Source: an uncultured Oscillospiraceae bacterium
GTDB lineage: Bacteria; Bacillota; Clostridia; Oscillospirales; Oscillospiraceae
Length of the DNA: 34,567 nt
Reading direction: 5' to 3'
NCBI GenBank assembly: GCA_947627745.1
Contig: CANQXH010000016.1
Span: 1-34,567 of the forward strand
Positions 16,616 to 24,651 of the stretch are shown here, in pieces. The notes beneath the pieces are model-generated. The model searched no databases. It saw only the letters and a program-made list of their open reading frames with translations, and was not told the origin of the DNA. How positions within the stretch are numbered: the first letter of the stretch is position 1; the number at the start of each line of letters is the position of its first letter. The position numbers and the translations under genes were made by a program.

Positions 16616-17053
16616 TTACGATTCCTCCTTCATTACTTGGCTGCCCATGTTGGCGATGGCCCGGTCCAGCAGCGCCACAAACTGTTGCTGCTCCTCCAGA
16701 GTAAAGTCCCGGATCATTCGGGCCTCGATGCCGGCAATGGACTCCAGCATATGGGCATGGACGGCGGCGGCCTTCTCCGTCAGGTAGACCCGCTTGCAGC
16801 GGCGGTCGCTTTCGTCGGGCTTAAACTCCAGAAAGCCCTTCTTCTCCAGCCGGGACAAAATTCCGGCGGTGCAGGCGTGGCTTAAGTGGAACGCCTCCTC
16901 GATATCCCGGGGGCATTTGGCCTCCTGCTGCCGGCTCAGGTACCCCAGCACCACCCCCTGGGAGGCGGTGAGCTCCATTTGGGACAGGGCCTCGCTCATC
17001 ATCTGGTCCGTGGCCCAGTGGAGGGCCCGGATCCGGGGGATCTTTCGTTTCAA
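16616..17053 (-). CDS. MarR-family transcriptional regulator (cassette 2)
   Basis: A 145-residue winged-helix regulator with helix-turn-helix around CPRDIEEAFHLSHACTAGIL, and RLEKKGFLEF followed by the wing DESDRRCKRVYLTEK. The TTG at 17053 is chosen: AAGGTGG lies 7 nt upstream and no ATG is near. It heads the second exporter operon. A TGTC-N6-GACA element over the predicted transcription start could be its own operator. It is only distantly similar to the first MarR. Confidence 0.92.
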   Translation of the reverse strand: MKRKIPRIRALHWATDQMMSEALSQMELTASQGVVLGYLSRQQEAKCPRDIEEAFHLSHACTAGILSRLEKKGFLEFKPDESDRRCKRVYLTEKAAAVHAHMLESIAGIEARMIRDFTLEEQQQFVALLDRAIANMGSQVMKEES

Positions 17054-17074
17054 AAAACTACCACCTTCTACTTA

Positions 17075-17088
17075 TGTCGCATGGGACA
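17075..17088. promoter_or_regulatory. Candidate MarR operator (cassette 2)
   Basis: TGTC-GCATGG-GACA lies directly downstream of the -10 of the marR promoter, the same relative position as the operator candidate in cassette 1. The arms are only 4 bp, so this is tentative. Confidence 0.35.
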
Positions 17089-17089
17089 C

Positions 17090-17118
17090 ATTTTAACACA
17101 GCCCTCCGGAAAATGCAA
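17090..17118 (-). promoter_or_regulatory. Promoter of the marR-ABC operon 2
   Basis: TTGCAT (17113-17118) and TAAAAT (17090-17095) with a 17-bp spacer on the minus strand. Confidence 0.65.
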
Positions 17119-17178
17119 TATCGAAATAAGAAAATTTGACAAAAATTAACGGATTATTTTAGGCAGAATATCCAAGGA

Positions 17179-17207
17179 TTGATTTTCGGTCCCGGATGTG
17201 CTATGCT
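17179..17207 (+). promoter_or_regulatory. Extended -10 promoter of the amidohydrolase gene
   Basis: TTGATT (17179-17184), 17 bp, then TGC-TATGCT (17202-17207). The predicted start leaves a leader of only about 15 nt that is mostly the ribosome site AAAGGAGG. GGTCC/GGACC (17188-17213) brackets the -10. Confidence 0.6.
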
Positions 17208-17229
17208 AGGACCAAAGGAGGCGGCGGAA

Positions 17230-18078
17230 ATGTACGCGGATTGTCACATCCATATGGTCCTGGACGGCCGGGACTGGCGGGCCGCCATCCGGCGGCACGA
17301 AAAGGAGCCGGACCTCGGTTTCATCCGGGCCGCTCTGGAAGGCTACCGGGCCGGGGGCTTTACCTACCTCCGGGACGGGGGCGACCGCTGGGGCGTGGGG
17401 GCCGCTGCCCGGGAGCTGGCCCCCGGCTATGGCATCACCTACCGCACCCCCCTGGCCCCCCTGCACAAGGCGGGGCACTACGGCGGCTTTATCGGTCGGC
17501 GCTTTGCCGATTTGGAAGAATTTACCGCCCTGGCCAAGGAAACGGCGGAGGCAGGGGGCGATTTTCTCAAGATCATGATCTCCGGGCTGATGGATTTTTC
17601 CCGGCCCGGGGTGCTGACGGAGCCGGGGCTGGACCCGGCGGAGATTCGGGCGCTGATCACGGCGGCCCGGGATTTAGGTCTGTCCGTCATGGTCCACGGC
17701 AACGGGGACGCCCAGGTGGAGGCCGCCGCCCGGGCTGGGGCGGCGTCTGTGGAGCATGGGGCCTACCTGGGGGAGGCGGCGCTGACCGCCATGGCGGAAA
17801 TGGGGACGGTGTGGGTCCCCACCTTGTCCACCATCGGCAATCTCCGGGGCAAGGGCCGGTATCCCGACCCGGCGGTGGAGGCAATTTTGGCGGGGGCCAT
17901 GGAAAATGTCCGCCGCTTCGCCGCCATGGGGGGCCTGATCGCCCCGGGCACCGACGCGGGGGCCTGGGCGGTGCCCCATGGGGGCACCCAGGAATATGCC
18001 CTTCTGGCCCAGGCCATCGGCCCGGGATGGGAGGCGGCGCTGGAACGGGGTATCGCCGCCATTCGGGAGCGATTCTAA
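17230..18078 (+). CDS. Amidohydrolase-superfamily metal-dependent hydrolase
   Basis: A 282-residue TIM-barrel hydrolase. The metal-binding H-x-H is at the very start (MYADCHIHM, His6 and His8). A lysine in GDFLKIMISG is the likely bridging or carboxylated residue. Further ligands are in MVHGNGD and VEHGAYLG, and the last Asp in PGTDAGAWAVPHG. This layout resembles imidazolonepropionase-like amidohydrolases, but the protein is short because it lacks the usual N-terminal beta-sandwich part. The ATG at 17230 is chosen for AAAGGAGG and because the promoter -10 lies just upstream; a longer frame would start before it. The substrate is unknown. Confidence 0.85.
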   Translation: MYADCHIHMVLDGRDWRAAIRRHEKEPDLGFIRAALEGYRAGGFTYLRDGGDRWGVGAAARELAPGYGITYRTPLAPLHKAGHYGGFIGRRFADLEEFTALAKETAEAGGDFLKIMISGLMDFSRPGVLTEPGLDPAEIRALITAARDLGLSVMVHGNGDAQVEAAARAGAASVEHGAYLGEAALTAMAEMGTVWVPTLSTIGNLRGKGRYPDPAVEAILAGAMENVRRFAAMGGLIAPGTDAGAWAVPHGGTQEYALLAQAIGPGWEAALERGIAAIRERF

Positions 18079-18088
18079 ATAGGAAAGG

Positions 18089-18108
18089 CCGCCGGGCAAG
18101 CCCGGCGG
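18089..18108 (+). terminator. Hairpin after the amidohydrolase gene
   Basis: Perfect 9-bp GC stem CCGCCGGGC/GCCCGGCGG with a 2-nt gap. It is followed by a weak TCTATTTT tract on the plus strand and lies between convergent genes. Confidence 0.5.
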
Positions 18109-18115
18109 TCGTGGT

Positions 18116-18532
18116 CTATTTTCTTCTTTTCCAGCGCCAGAGGGCCAGCCCCGCCAGGATCGCCACCCCCAAAAAATAGGGGATTCCCGGCATCAGAAAG
18201 GCCACCCAGGCGGGAGCGCCATGCACCGGGGCCTGGAGCTTCTGAAAATCCAGGGCCACATGGAAGCACATCCAGCACAGCAGCAGCCAGGCCCCGCCGG
18301 CGAAGGCGGCAGCCCATCCATCCCGGACGCGTCCACCCCGCCGCCGCCACAGCCACAGGGCCAGCAGGCCGCTGACTGCCATTGGCACCAGCAGGGCGCT
18401 GCCCGGCAGCAGGGCGACCCAGGCCGGGGCGCTGTCCCCCGTCCGGCAGAGGGCCGCGCCATAGGAAGCGCCCATTTGCGCTCCCATCACCGGCCCCAGG
18501 AGCAGGGATAAAAGCGCGAAAAACCACACCAT
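18116..18532 (-). CDS. Four-helix membrane protein partnered with the XRE regulator
   Basis: A 138-residue protein with about four hydrophobic helices (WFFALLSLLLG, VALLPGSALLVPMAVSGLL, AFAGGAWLLLCWMCF, GIPYFLGVAILAGLAL) and a basic tail RWKRRK. No enzyme motif is seen. The ATG at 18532 is preferred because GAGGAGG lies 8 nt upstream; an ATG at 18553 lacks a spaced site. It follows the XRE gene by 13 nt, a common pairing in Firmicutes. Function unknown. Confidence 0.7.
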   Translation of the reverse strand: MVWFFALLSLLLGPVMGAQMGASYGAALCRTGDSAPAWVALLPGSALLVPMAVSGLLALWLWRRRGGRVRDGWAAAFAGGAWLLLCWMCFHVALDFQKLQAPVHGAPAWVAFLMPGIPYFLGVAILAGLALWRWKRRK

Positions 18533-18545
18533 GTTCAAAACCTCC

Positions 18546-18977
18546 TCAGTCATCCTTTCGCATGCGGAGGAATCCCAGAAGCACCGCGCCCAGGCAGAGG
18601 CCGCAGAAAATGCCGTTTCCGTCCAGGGTAATGGCGGCGGAATCCGCCAGGCCCGGCTCCGGCAGGAACGCCGTCAGCGCCGCCCAGATTACCAGGCCCA
18701 CCACCCCCGTCAGGCACAGCCAAACGCCCCAGGACCGCTTCTTCCCGGCGGCGGGCGTTTTTTGCGCGGGGTCCGCCGGTTCCTCCGGGCGCATCAGCCG
18801 GTCCAGGGGCACCTGAAAGCAGTCGCTCAGGGCCAGGAGCTTGTCCGGCTCGGGCACCGCCCGGTCCGTCTCCCACTTGGACACCGCCTGCCGGGACACC
18901 TCCAATTTTTCCGCCAGGGCCTCCTGGGACAGACCGGCCTGCTTCCGAAGGGTATAAATTTTTTCTCCCAGCGTCAT
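18546..18977 (-). CDS. XRE-family regulator with C-terminal membrane helices
   Basis: A 143-residue protein. The Cro/C1-type helix-turn-helix covers residues 5-60 (LRKQAGLSQEALAEKLEVSR, then QAVSKWETDRAVPE). A charged linker is followed by two hydrophobic segments (about 82-104 and 120-138) and a short basic end, so it is probably a membrane-tethered DNA-binding protein. The ATG follows AAAGGAGG by 5 nt. The downstream membrane protein probably acts with it. A CGCAAC-N5-GTTGCG palindrome about 70-90 bp upstream may be a binding site. Confidence 0.85.
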   Translation of the reverse strand: MTLGEKIYTLRKQAGLSQEALAEKLEVSRQAVSKWETDRAVPEPDKLLALSDCFQVPLDRLMRPEEPADPAQKTPAAGKKRSWGVWLCLTGVVGLVIWAALTAFLPEPGLADSAAITLDGNGIFCGLCLGAVLLGFLRMRKDD

Positions 18978-19047
18978 AAGAGCCTCCTTTCGCCCCTCAG
19001 TTTAGCGGAAAAATAGCCGGCGCGCCAGCGACGGCGGCTTCCATTTC

Positions 19048-19070
19048 CGCAACTACCGGTTGCGTTTTTT
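19048..19070. promoter_or_regulatory. Palindrome followed by T6 between the XRE and CapA-like genes
   Basis: CGCAAC-TACCG-GTTGCG followed by TTTTTT on the plus strand. No plus-strand gene ends here, so it may be an operator for the XRE gene or a stray terminator. Confidence 0.35.
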
Positions 19071-19090
19071 GAAGTTTTCGGATTGTTCAC

Positions 19091-19119
19091 TTGAGATATG
19101 ACAAAATCTGTGGTAAACT
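19091..19119 (+). promoter_or_regulatory. Promoter of the CapA-like gene
   Basis: TTGAGA (19091-19096), 17 bp, TAAACT (19114-19119), about 34 bp upstream of the ATG. Confidence 0.65.
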
Positions 19120-19152
19120 AGGATGGTATAGCGACAGGAAAGGGGGGTGTCC

Positions 19153-20616
19153 ATGGCCTTCGATTACTACGATCCCGAGCAGCGCCGTCAGCGCCGGGCC
19201 GCCAAAAAGAAAGAGCGGGAGCGGGAGCAGCGTCAGCTGCGGAACCGGCTGCTGCTGGCGGGCGTGGTGATTCTGGTGTGCGGCGGGCTGATCTTCGCCG
19301 TCAGCCAGGGCTGGATCTCCCTGGGCGAGCAGGAACCCTCCTCCATTTCCCAGACCGATCCTGGGGCCACCGAAGGGACCACCGCCCCCCGCCAGCCGGA
19401 GACGGTGATCCACATCGTGGCCGCCGGGGACGTGAACGTCACCGACACCACCGTGAACGCCGGGGACGCCGCCGGGGATTTCAGCCATGTCTTTATGGAC
19501 GTGCTGCCCCTTTTGGCCGACGCGGACCTGACCTGCGTGAATTTTGAGGGGAATCTGGTGGGCCCGCCCTATGGCGCGGCCAACTCCTCCGCCCCCCAGG
19601 CCATGGTCCAGGCTCTGGCGGCGGCGGGGGTGGACGTGGTGCAGATGGCAAACTCCCGGTCCATCACCAACGGCATCTCCGGTCTTGCCACCACCATTCA
19701 GGCCATTCGCAACGCCGGAATGGAGGCCGTGGGGGCCTACGCTACCCCGGCGGAGTTCCGCAGCTCCGGGGGCTATCTCATGCGGGATATCCAGGGGGTC
19801 CGGGTGGCCATCGTGGCCTTTACCAAGGGCATGGGCGGCATGGCCCTGCCGGAGGACAACGAGGACTGCGTCAACGTCCTGTACACCGACTACGACACCG
19901 AATACCAGCGCATTGACCGGGACGGCATCACCCGGCTGCTGCGAAACATCGCCCAGGAGCAGCCGGACATCACCATCGCCCTGCTCCACTGGGGCAGCGA
20001 GTACAACGACACCATCAGCGACAGCCAGAAGGCCATTCAGGAGCTGATGTTCCAGGAGGGCGTGGACGCTATCATCGGCACCCACCCCCACTATGTCCAG
20101 CAGATCGTCTACGATCCCGAGGCGGGGACGGTGGTCGCCTATTCCCTGGGGGACCTGCTCAGCGACGCCACCCGGGCGGGCACCGAGTACGCGGTGATTT
20201 TGGACCTGGAGATCACCAAGGACAACGAATATAACCAGACCCGGATCACGGGCTGCACCTACACCCCCATTTCCATCGTCAACGATGACAGCGGCGGTCT
20301 GCGGGTGCTGCGGATGGCGGAGGCCCTCTACGCCTACGAGAGCCGGAATGTGGACCGGGTCAGCCAGCAGACCTACGAGGACATGGTCTATGCCCAGCAG
20401 CGGGTGCGGGAGCGGGCGGAACCCACCGAGGCCACCGAGCCCACCGGCGGAGAGGACGAGACCACCGCCCCCGGGACCACCGGCGGAGACACCGGCACTT
20501 CCGGGACCACGGAGGGGGCCGGGACCACTGGAGACACCGGCGGCACCGAGGATACCGGCACCACCGGGGATGCCGACGCCACCACCGGCGACACCGGGCA
20601 GGCCTCCACGGGGTAA
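19153..20616 (+). CDS. CapA/PgsA-like membrane-anchored protein with Thr/Gly-rich tail
   Basis: A 487-residue protein. A charged cytoplasmic start rich in R/E/K is followed by one membrane helix (LLLAGVVILVCGGLIFAV, about residues 36-53) and a CapA (poly-gamma-glutamate capsule type, metallophosphatase-like) domain. Motifs are AAGDVNVTD, VNFEGNLVG, LLHWGSEYN and GTHPHYVQQI. The normally strict NNH motif reads NSRSITNG, so one expected His is absent. The last 75 or so residues are low-complexity Thr/Gly/Glu/Asp and probably span the wall. ATG 19153 is used (AAGGGGGG just upstream); a GTG two codons earlier is possible. It is a single-gene unit, so a role in capsule synthesis is not supported by neighbours. 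Confidence 0.85.
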   Translation: MAFDYYDPEQRRQRRAAKKKEREREQRQLRNRLLLAGVVILVCGGLIFAVSQGWISLGEQEPSSISQTDPGATEGTTAPRQPETVIHIVAAGDVNVTDTTVNAGDAAGDFSHVFMDVLPLLADADLTCVNFEGNLVGPPYGAANSSAPQAMVQALAAAGVDVVQMANSRSITNGISGLATTIQAIRNAGMEAVGAYATPAEFRSSGGYLMRDIQGVRVAIVAFTKGMGGMALPEDNEDCVNVLYTDYDTEYQRIDRDGITRLLRNIAQEQPDITIALLHWGSEYNDTISDSQKAIQELMFQEGVDAIIGTHPHYVQQIVYDPEAGTVVAYSLGDLLSDATRAGTEYAVILDLEITKDNEYNQTRITGCTYTPISIVNDDSGGLRVLRMAEALYAYESRNVDRVSQQTYEDMVYAQQRVRERAEPTEATEPTGGEDETTAPGTTGGDTGTSGTTEGAGTTGDTGGTEDTGTTGDADATTGDTGQASTG

Positions 20617-20626
20617 TTTACAGAAA

Positions 20627-20657
20627 AACAGGGCCTGACCGCCGGTCAGACCCTGTT
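20627..20657. terminator. Bidirectional terminator between the CapA-like and DegV genes
   Basis: 14-bp stem (20627-20640 / 20644-20657) with one mismatch and a 3-nt loop. A CTTTT tract follows on the plus strand and a TTTTT-containing tract on the minus strand. Confidence 0.8.
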
Positions 20658-20666
20658 GCTTTTCCC

Positions 20667-21536
20667 TTATCGGGAGTCTCCGAAGAAGTAAAGGGCCAGC
20701 ATCCCCGGGCCGGAGTGGGACCCGCTGAAGGGCTCATGGGGATAGATCAGCAGCTCCTTAGGCTTGGCAATGGCGCAGATCCGCTCCGCCAGCTCCTGGG
20801 CCTCCTCCGGGCAGTCCCCATGGGAGATGCCCACCCGGCAGGCCTCCGGGTTCACCGCCTTGGTCCGGTACTTTTCCACAATGGCGTCCACGGCGCTCTT
20901 CCGGCCCCGGCACTTCCGAACGCAGACGATCCGGCCCTGCTCGTCCCCCCACAGCAGGGGCTTGATGTTCAGCAGGGTCCCCACGGCGGCGCTGGCGGCG
21001 CTGATCCGGCCGGAGCGGCGGAGGTACATCAGGTTTTCCACAGTAAAATACTGGCACAGGTGGTCTGTCGCCTCGTTGAGCCGGGAAACGGCGGCGTCGA
21101 TGGAAAGGCCCTCCTTCCGCAGGTCCGAGGCCATGCAGGTCAGGATCCCCACCCCCAGGCAGGCGCCCCGGGAGTCCACGGTCCGCACCTTCCGGCCGGG
21201 AAACTCCGCCATCAGCTCGGCAGCCGCAAGAGTGGAGGCGTGATAGGAGCCGCTGACGGCGCTGGACAGTCCCACATAAATGATGTCCTGCCCCTGCTCC
21301 AGGAAGGGCCGGAAGTGATCGACAAAGGACTGCTGGTTGAACAGGCTGGTGGTCACCCGCTGGCCTGCCCGCAGCGCGTCGTAATAGGTCTTGGAATCAA
21401 AATCGTCAATGACGCCGCTGTACTCCACCCGCTGCCCATCCAGCAGATAGTGGCAGGGAAGCACCTGGATATCCAGCTCCTCCATGATTTTTCGGGGCAG
21501 ATTGGCATTACTGTCCGTAAAAACGCGATAGGACAC
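20667..21536 (-). CDS. DegV family fatty-acid-binding protein
   Basis: A 289-residue protein with the DegV pattern: an opening FTDSNANLP, then TTSLFNQQSF, VGLSSAVSGSYHAS, TVDSRGACLGVGIL, and LMYLRRSGRISAASA in the second domain. DegV proteins (FakB type) bind a fatty acid and present it to the kinase FakA for phosphorylation; no fakA is in the window. The GTG start at 21536 has AAAGGGG 8 nt upstream. It is divergently transcribed from the DUF1836 gene. Confidence 0.92.
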   Translation of the reverse strand: MSYRVFTDSNANLPRKIMEELDIQVLPCHYLLDGQRVEYSGVIDDFDSKTYYDALRAGQRVTTSLFNQQSFVDHFRPFLEQGQDIIYVGLSSAVSGSYHASTLAAAELMAEFPGRKVRTVDSRGACLGVGILTCMASDLRKEGLSIDAAVSRLNEATDHLCQYFTVENLMYLRRSGRISAASAAVGTLLNIKPLLWGDEQGRIVCVRKCRGRKSAVDAIVEKYRTKAVNPEACRVGISHGDCPEEAQELAERICAIAKPKELLIYPHEPFSGSHSGPGMLALYFFGDSR

Positions 21537-21569
21537 GGAATGATCCCCTTCTTTCTAATAGATAATATT

Positions 21570-21598
21570 ATTATACACGATTTAATCCGCAAAGTAAA
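21570..21598 (-). promoter_or_regulatory. Promoter of degV
   Basis: TTTACT (21593-21598), 17 bp, TATAAT (21570-21575) on the minus strand. Confidence 0.75.
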
Positions 21599-21641
21599 GT
21601 AATTTTTGAAAATAAACGTGGAAATATTTTTTACAAGATGC

Positions 21642-21670
21642 TTGCATTCTTCCCCAAAAACTGCTATAAT
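21642..21670 (+). promoter_or_regulatory. Extended -10 promoter of the DUF1836 gene
   Basis: TTGCAT (21642-21647), 17 bp, TGC-TATAAT (21665-21670) on the plus strand. Confidence 0.8.
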
Positions 21671-21703
21671 TACGTTGTTATTTAGATAAGGAGGCGAAAC
21701 CGG

Positions 21704-22270
21704 ATGGCCTACGATCGGGAGATGTTTTTTAAGAAGCTGGCCCGTTGGCAGAAATATATGGAGAACTATTTCCTCCCCGCCTGGGAGGAGCTGCCCGATA
21801 TGCCGCTGTATGTGGACCAGATCGTGGCTCTGGTGGGAAAGTATTTGGACCTCATCCCCCACGATGAGAAGAATCCCATCATCACTACCAGCATCATCAA
21901 CAACTACGTCCGCCTCAAGGTCATGCCCGCCCCCGTCCGGAAGCGGTACGACCGGAGCCACCTGGCCTACGCCATCATGATCTGCGCCCTGAAGCAGAGC
22001 CTGACCCTGACGGAGATCCAGAAGATCCTCCCCAACGACCTGGACGAGGAGGGAATCCGGCAGGTCTACACCGATTTCCGGGCCAGGATGCGGGACACGG
22101 CGGTGGTCTTTATCGACCAGGTCAACGCCGTAGCCGCCCAGGTGCTGGACCGGGAGGACGACCAGGGCTGCGCCAGTCTGGTGCTCCACAGCGCCGTCAG
22201 CTCGGTGCTGTACAAGCTCCTCACCGTGAAGCTCACAGGCCTCCGGCTCCCCCCGCCGGAGGAAAAATAA
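21704..22270 (+). CDS. DUF1836 domain-containing protein
   Basis: A 188-residue protein of the DUF1836 family, widespread in Firmicutes and thought to contain a MerR-like winged helix. Family-like stretches are MPLYVDQIVALVGKYLDLI, TTSIINNYVRLKVMPAP, KRYDRSHLAYAIMICALKQ and LTLTEIQKIL, the last being the likely helix-turn-helix side. AAGGAGG is just upstream of the ATG. It is a single gene with its own promoter and terminator. Function unknown; DNA binding is inferred from the family. Confidence 0.85.
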   Translation: MAYDREMFFKKLARWQKYMENYFLPAWEELPDMPLYVDQIVALVGKYLDLIPHDEKNPIITTSIINNYVRLKVMPAPVRKRYDRSHLAYAIMICALKQSLTLTEIQKILPNDLDEEGIRQVYTDFRARMRDTAVVFIDQVNAVAAQVLDREDDQGCASLVLHSAVSSVLYKLLTVKLTGLRLPPPEEK

Positions 22271-22277
22271 AAAAACA

Positions 22278-22299
22278 GGCGTACACGGTGGTGTACGCC
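22278..22299. terminator. Terminator shared by DUF1836 and the pseudouridine synthase gene
   Basis: Perfect 9-bp stem GGCGTACAC/GTGTACGCC with a GGTG loop. The minus-strand side is followed by TGTTTTT, so it mainly serves the pseudouridine synthase operon. Confidence 0.8.
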
Positions 22300-22303
22300 T
22301 TCG

Positions 22304-22891
22304 TTATTCCGCCCAGTTGGGCAGCTTTTCAAAAACCAGGGGCCTTCCCCCATGGGAAAAGGCCAGGCGGCAGCAGTAGAGCATGGGGCTGCCGTATTCG
22401 CCGGAACCGCCATAGCGCCGGTCCCCCACCAGGGGATAGCCCCGGCTGGCGAACTGGACCCGGATCTGGTGGCTCCGCCCGGTCTCCAGCCGGATCCGCA
22501 CCAGGCTCCGCTCCCCCGCCCGGAGGCGGACAAAGGTCAGCCTTGCCTCCCGCACGCCCTTTCGCGTCCGTTTCACCACATAGACCTTGTTTGCCCGGCT
22601 GTCCCGGAACAGCAGGTCCGTCCAGGCTCCTTCTTCAGGGGGCGTCCCGTGGACCAGGGCCACATATTCCTTTCGGAACTCGCCCTCCCGCATCTGCCGG
22701 GACAGCTCCGCCGCCGCCTGGGGCGTGCGGGCATAGACCATCAGCCCCGACACGCTTTTGTCCAGCCGGTGGACCGGGTACAGCTTCCCGCCGATTCGCG
22801 CTTCCAAAGCCTGGGGAAATTCCCGCTCCGAATCCAGCCCAACCGGCTTTTCCGCCACCACAAGCCCATCGTCCAGGTAGACCGGCTCCAT
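22304..22891 (-). CDS. RluA-family RNA pseudouridine synthase (short form)
   Basis: A 195-residue enzyme that isomerises uridine to pseudouridine in RNA. The catalytic motif HRLDKSVSG (Asp44) is intact, preceded by LVVAEKPVGL and followed by KEYVALVHG and the C-terminal GRSHQIRVQFASRGYPLVGD. It has no N-terminal S4 domain, and at 195 residues is shorter than RluC/RluD, so the RNA target cannot be named. Its ATG overlaps the stop of the upstream ABC gene (TGATG), an unusual pairing that implies co-translation. Confidence 0.9.
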   Translation of the reverse strand: MEPVYLDDGLVVAEKPVGLDSEREFPQALEARIGGKLYPVHRLDKSVSGLMVYARTPQAAAELSRQMREGEFRKEYVALVHGTPPEEGAWTDLLFRDSRANKVYVVKRTRKGVREARLTFVRLRAGERSLVRIRLETGRSHQIRVQFASRGYPLVGDRRYGGSGEYGSPMLYCCRLAFSHGGRPLVFEKLPNWAE

Positions 22892-24651
22892 CAGCCCGCC
22901 TCCAGGGCCAGGGCGTTCTGGGTGCGGTACAGCTTGGCGTAGATCCCGCCCTTGGCCAGCAGCGCCTCGTGGGTGCCGGTCTCGGTGATCAGGCCGTCGG
23001 AAATGGCCACGATCCGGTCCGCCCCCCGGACCGTAGAGAGCCGGTGGGCGATGATCAGGGTGGTACGGCCCTTGGCCAGCTCGTCAAAGGAGTTCTGGAT
23101 CTCCGCCTCCGTCACCGAGTCCAGAGCGGAGGTGGCCTCATCCAGAATCAGGATGGGCGGATTTTTCAGGAAGATCCGGGCAATGGCCACCCGCTGCTTC
23201 TGCCCGCCGGAGAGCAGGGTGCCCCGCTCCCCCACATAGGTCTCGAAGCCCTGGGGCATGGCCAGGATGTCGTCGTAGAGCATGGCCCTTTTGGCGGCCT
23301 CCTCCACCTCCGCCCGGCTGGCGCCGGGCTTGCCGTAGCGGATATTCTCGAAAATGGTATCGGCAAACAGGAACACGTCCTGCTGCACGATGCCGATCTG
23401 CTCATGGAGGGACTGCTGGGTGACCTGGCGCACGTCGATCCCGTCAATGGAGATGCTGCCGGCGGTCACGTCGTAAAACCGAGGGATCAGCTGGCAAAGG
23501 GTGGTCTTGCCGCCGCCGGAAGGGCCCACCACCCCCACCGTCTCCCCCGGGGCCACGTCCAGGCTCACGCCCCGGAGCACTTCATTCTCCCCGTCGTAGG
23601 TGAAGTGGACGTCTTTGACCGTCACCCGGCCCCGAACGTGGGTCAGCGCCTGGGCATCCGGGGCGTCCTTCAGGGTAGGCTCGGTGCCCATCACCTCCAC
23701 GAACCGGTGGAGCCCGGCAAAACCGTTGGCAAACATTTCGGAAAAATTCGCCAGCTTCCGCATGGGGGAGACGAAGGTGGCGATGTACAAACTGAAGGTC
23801 AGCAGGTCCCGGTAGTCCATCCGCCCGGCCATGATCAGATAGCCGCCGTAGCCAATGACCGCCACGTTCAAAATGGACAGAAAGAACTCCATGGCGCAGT
23901 TGAACCGGCCCATGGCCCGGTGAAAGCCCCGCTTGGAGGTCTTGAACTGCTCGTTGGCGGCGGCGAACCGGGCGGCCTCCACCGGCTCGTTGGCGAAGGC
24001 CTTGGCGGTGCGGATGCCGGAAAGGCTGGACTCGATCTCGGCGTTGATATGGCCGGTCTTCTGCTTCACGGCGGCGGAGGCGGAACGCATATCCTTCCGC
24101 ATGAAGGCCACCACCGCCACGAAAATGGGGATCAGCGCCGCCACAATCAGCGCCAGCCGCCACTGGATGGTGGACAGCACCACCAGCGCCCCCAGGATGG
24201 TGACCACGGAGGTCAGCAAATCCTCCGGGCCGTGGTGGGCCAGCTCCGTCAGGTCGAACAGATCGGCGGTGAGGCGGCTCATCAGCTGGCCGGTGCGGTT
24301 TTTGTCGTAGAAGTCAAAGCTCAGCTCCTGCATATGCCGGAACAGGTCCGCCCGGATATCCGCCTCCACCCGGATGCCGAAGGTGTGGCCATAGTAGCAG
24401 ACGATGTAGTACAGCCCCGCCCGGAGCAGGTAGCACAGCCCGGCGGCGACCATCACGGTGAAAAAGGCGCGGTACAAGGAATTGGGCAGCAGCTCATAGA
24501 GCGCCATGCGGGTGATCAGGGGAAAGGCCAGATCCACCCCGGCAATCAGGCAGGCGCAGGAGATGTCCAGGAGAAACAGCGGCAGGTGCCTGCGGAAATA
24601 CCCCAGGAAAATCAGCAGCGGCGATTTGGTTCGATAGTCTTTCGCGGTCAT
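22891..24651 (-). CDS. ABC exporter, full consensus ATPase (homodimer type)
   Basis: A 586-residue half-exporter. The membrane domain spans about residues 10-300, followed by an ATPase with every consensus element: Walker A GPSGGGKT (376-383), LSGGQ (480-484), Walker B LILDEATS with Glu505, and IAHRLST with His536. Unlike the two MarR-cassette exporters it has no partner gene and no degenerate residue, so a homodimer (BmrA/MsbA-like) is likely. The ATG at 24651 follows AGGAG by about 7 nt; the frame is open further upstream through AT-rich DNA but without a ribosome site. A TATAAT at 24712-24717 is the likely -10. The substrate is unknown. Confidence 0.9.
   Translation of the reverse strand: MTAKDYRTKSPLLIFLGYFRRHLPLFLLDISCACLIAGVDLAFPLITRMALYELLPNSLYRAFFTVMVAAGLCYLLRAGLYYIVCYYGHTFGIRVEADIRADLFRHMQELSFDFYDKNRTGQLMSRLTADLFDLTELAHHGPEDLLTSVVTILGALVVLSTIQWRLALIVAALIPIFVAVVAFMRKDMRSASAAVKQKTGHINAEIESSLSGIRTAKAFANEPVEAARFAAANEQFKTSKRGFHRAMGRFNCAMEFFLSILNVAVIGYGGYLIMAGRMDYRDLLTFSLYIATFVSPMRKLANFSEMFANGFAGLHRFVEVMGTEPTLKDAPDAQALTHVRGRVTVKDVHFTYDGENEVLRGVSLDVAPGETVGVVGPSGGGKTTLCQLIPRFYDVTAGSISIDGIDVRQVTQQSLHEQIGIVQQDVFLFADTIFENIRYGKPGASRAEVEEAAKRAMLYDDILAMPQGFETYVGERGTLLSGGQKQRVAIARIFLKNPPILILDEATSALDSVTEAEIQNSFDELAKGRTTLIIAHRLSTVRGADRIVAISDGLITETGTHEALLAKGGIYAKLYRTQNALALEAG

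Noticed and set aside
20400..20613. Sorting signal for the sortase in the CapA-like tail
   Set aside because: The tail has no LPxTG or NPxTN-like motif, no final hydrophobic helix and no basic end.
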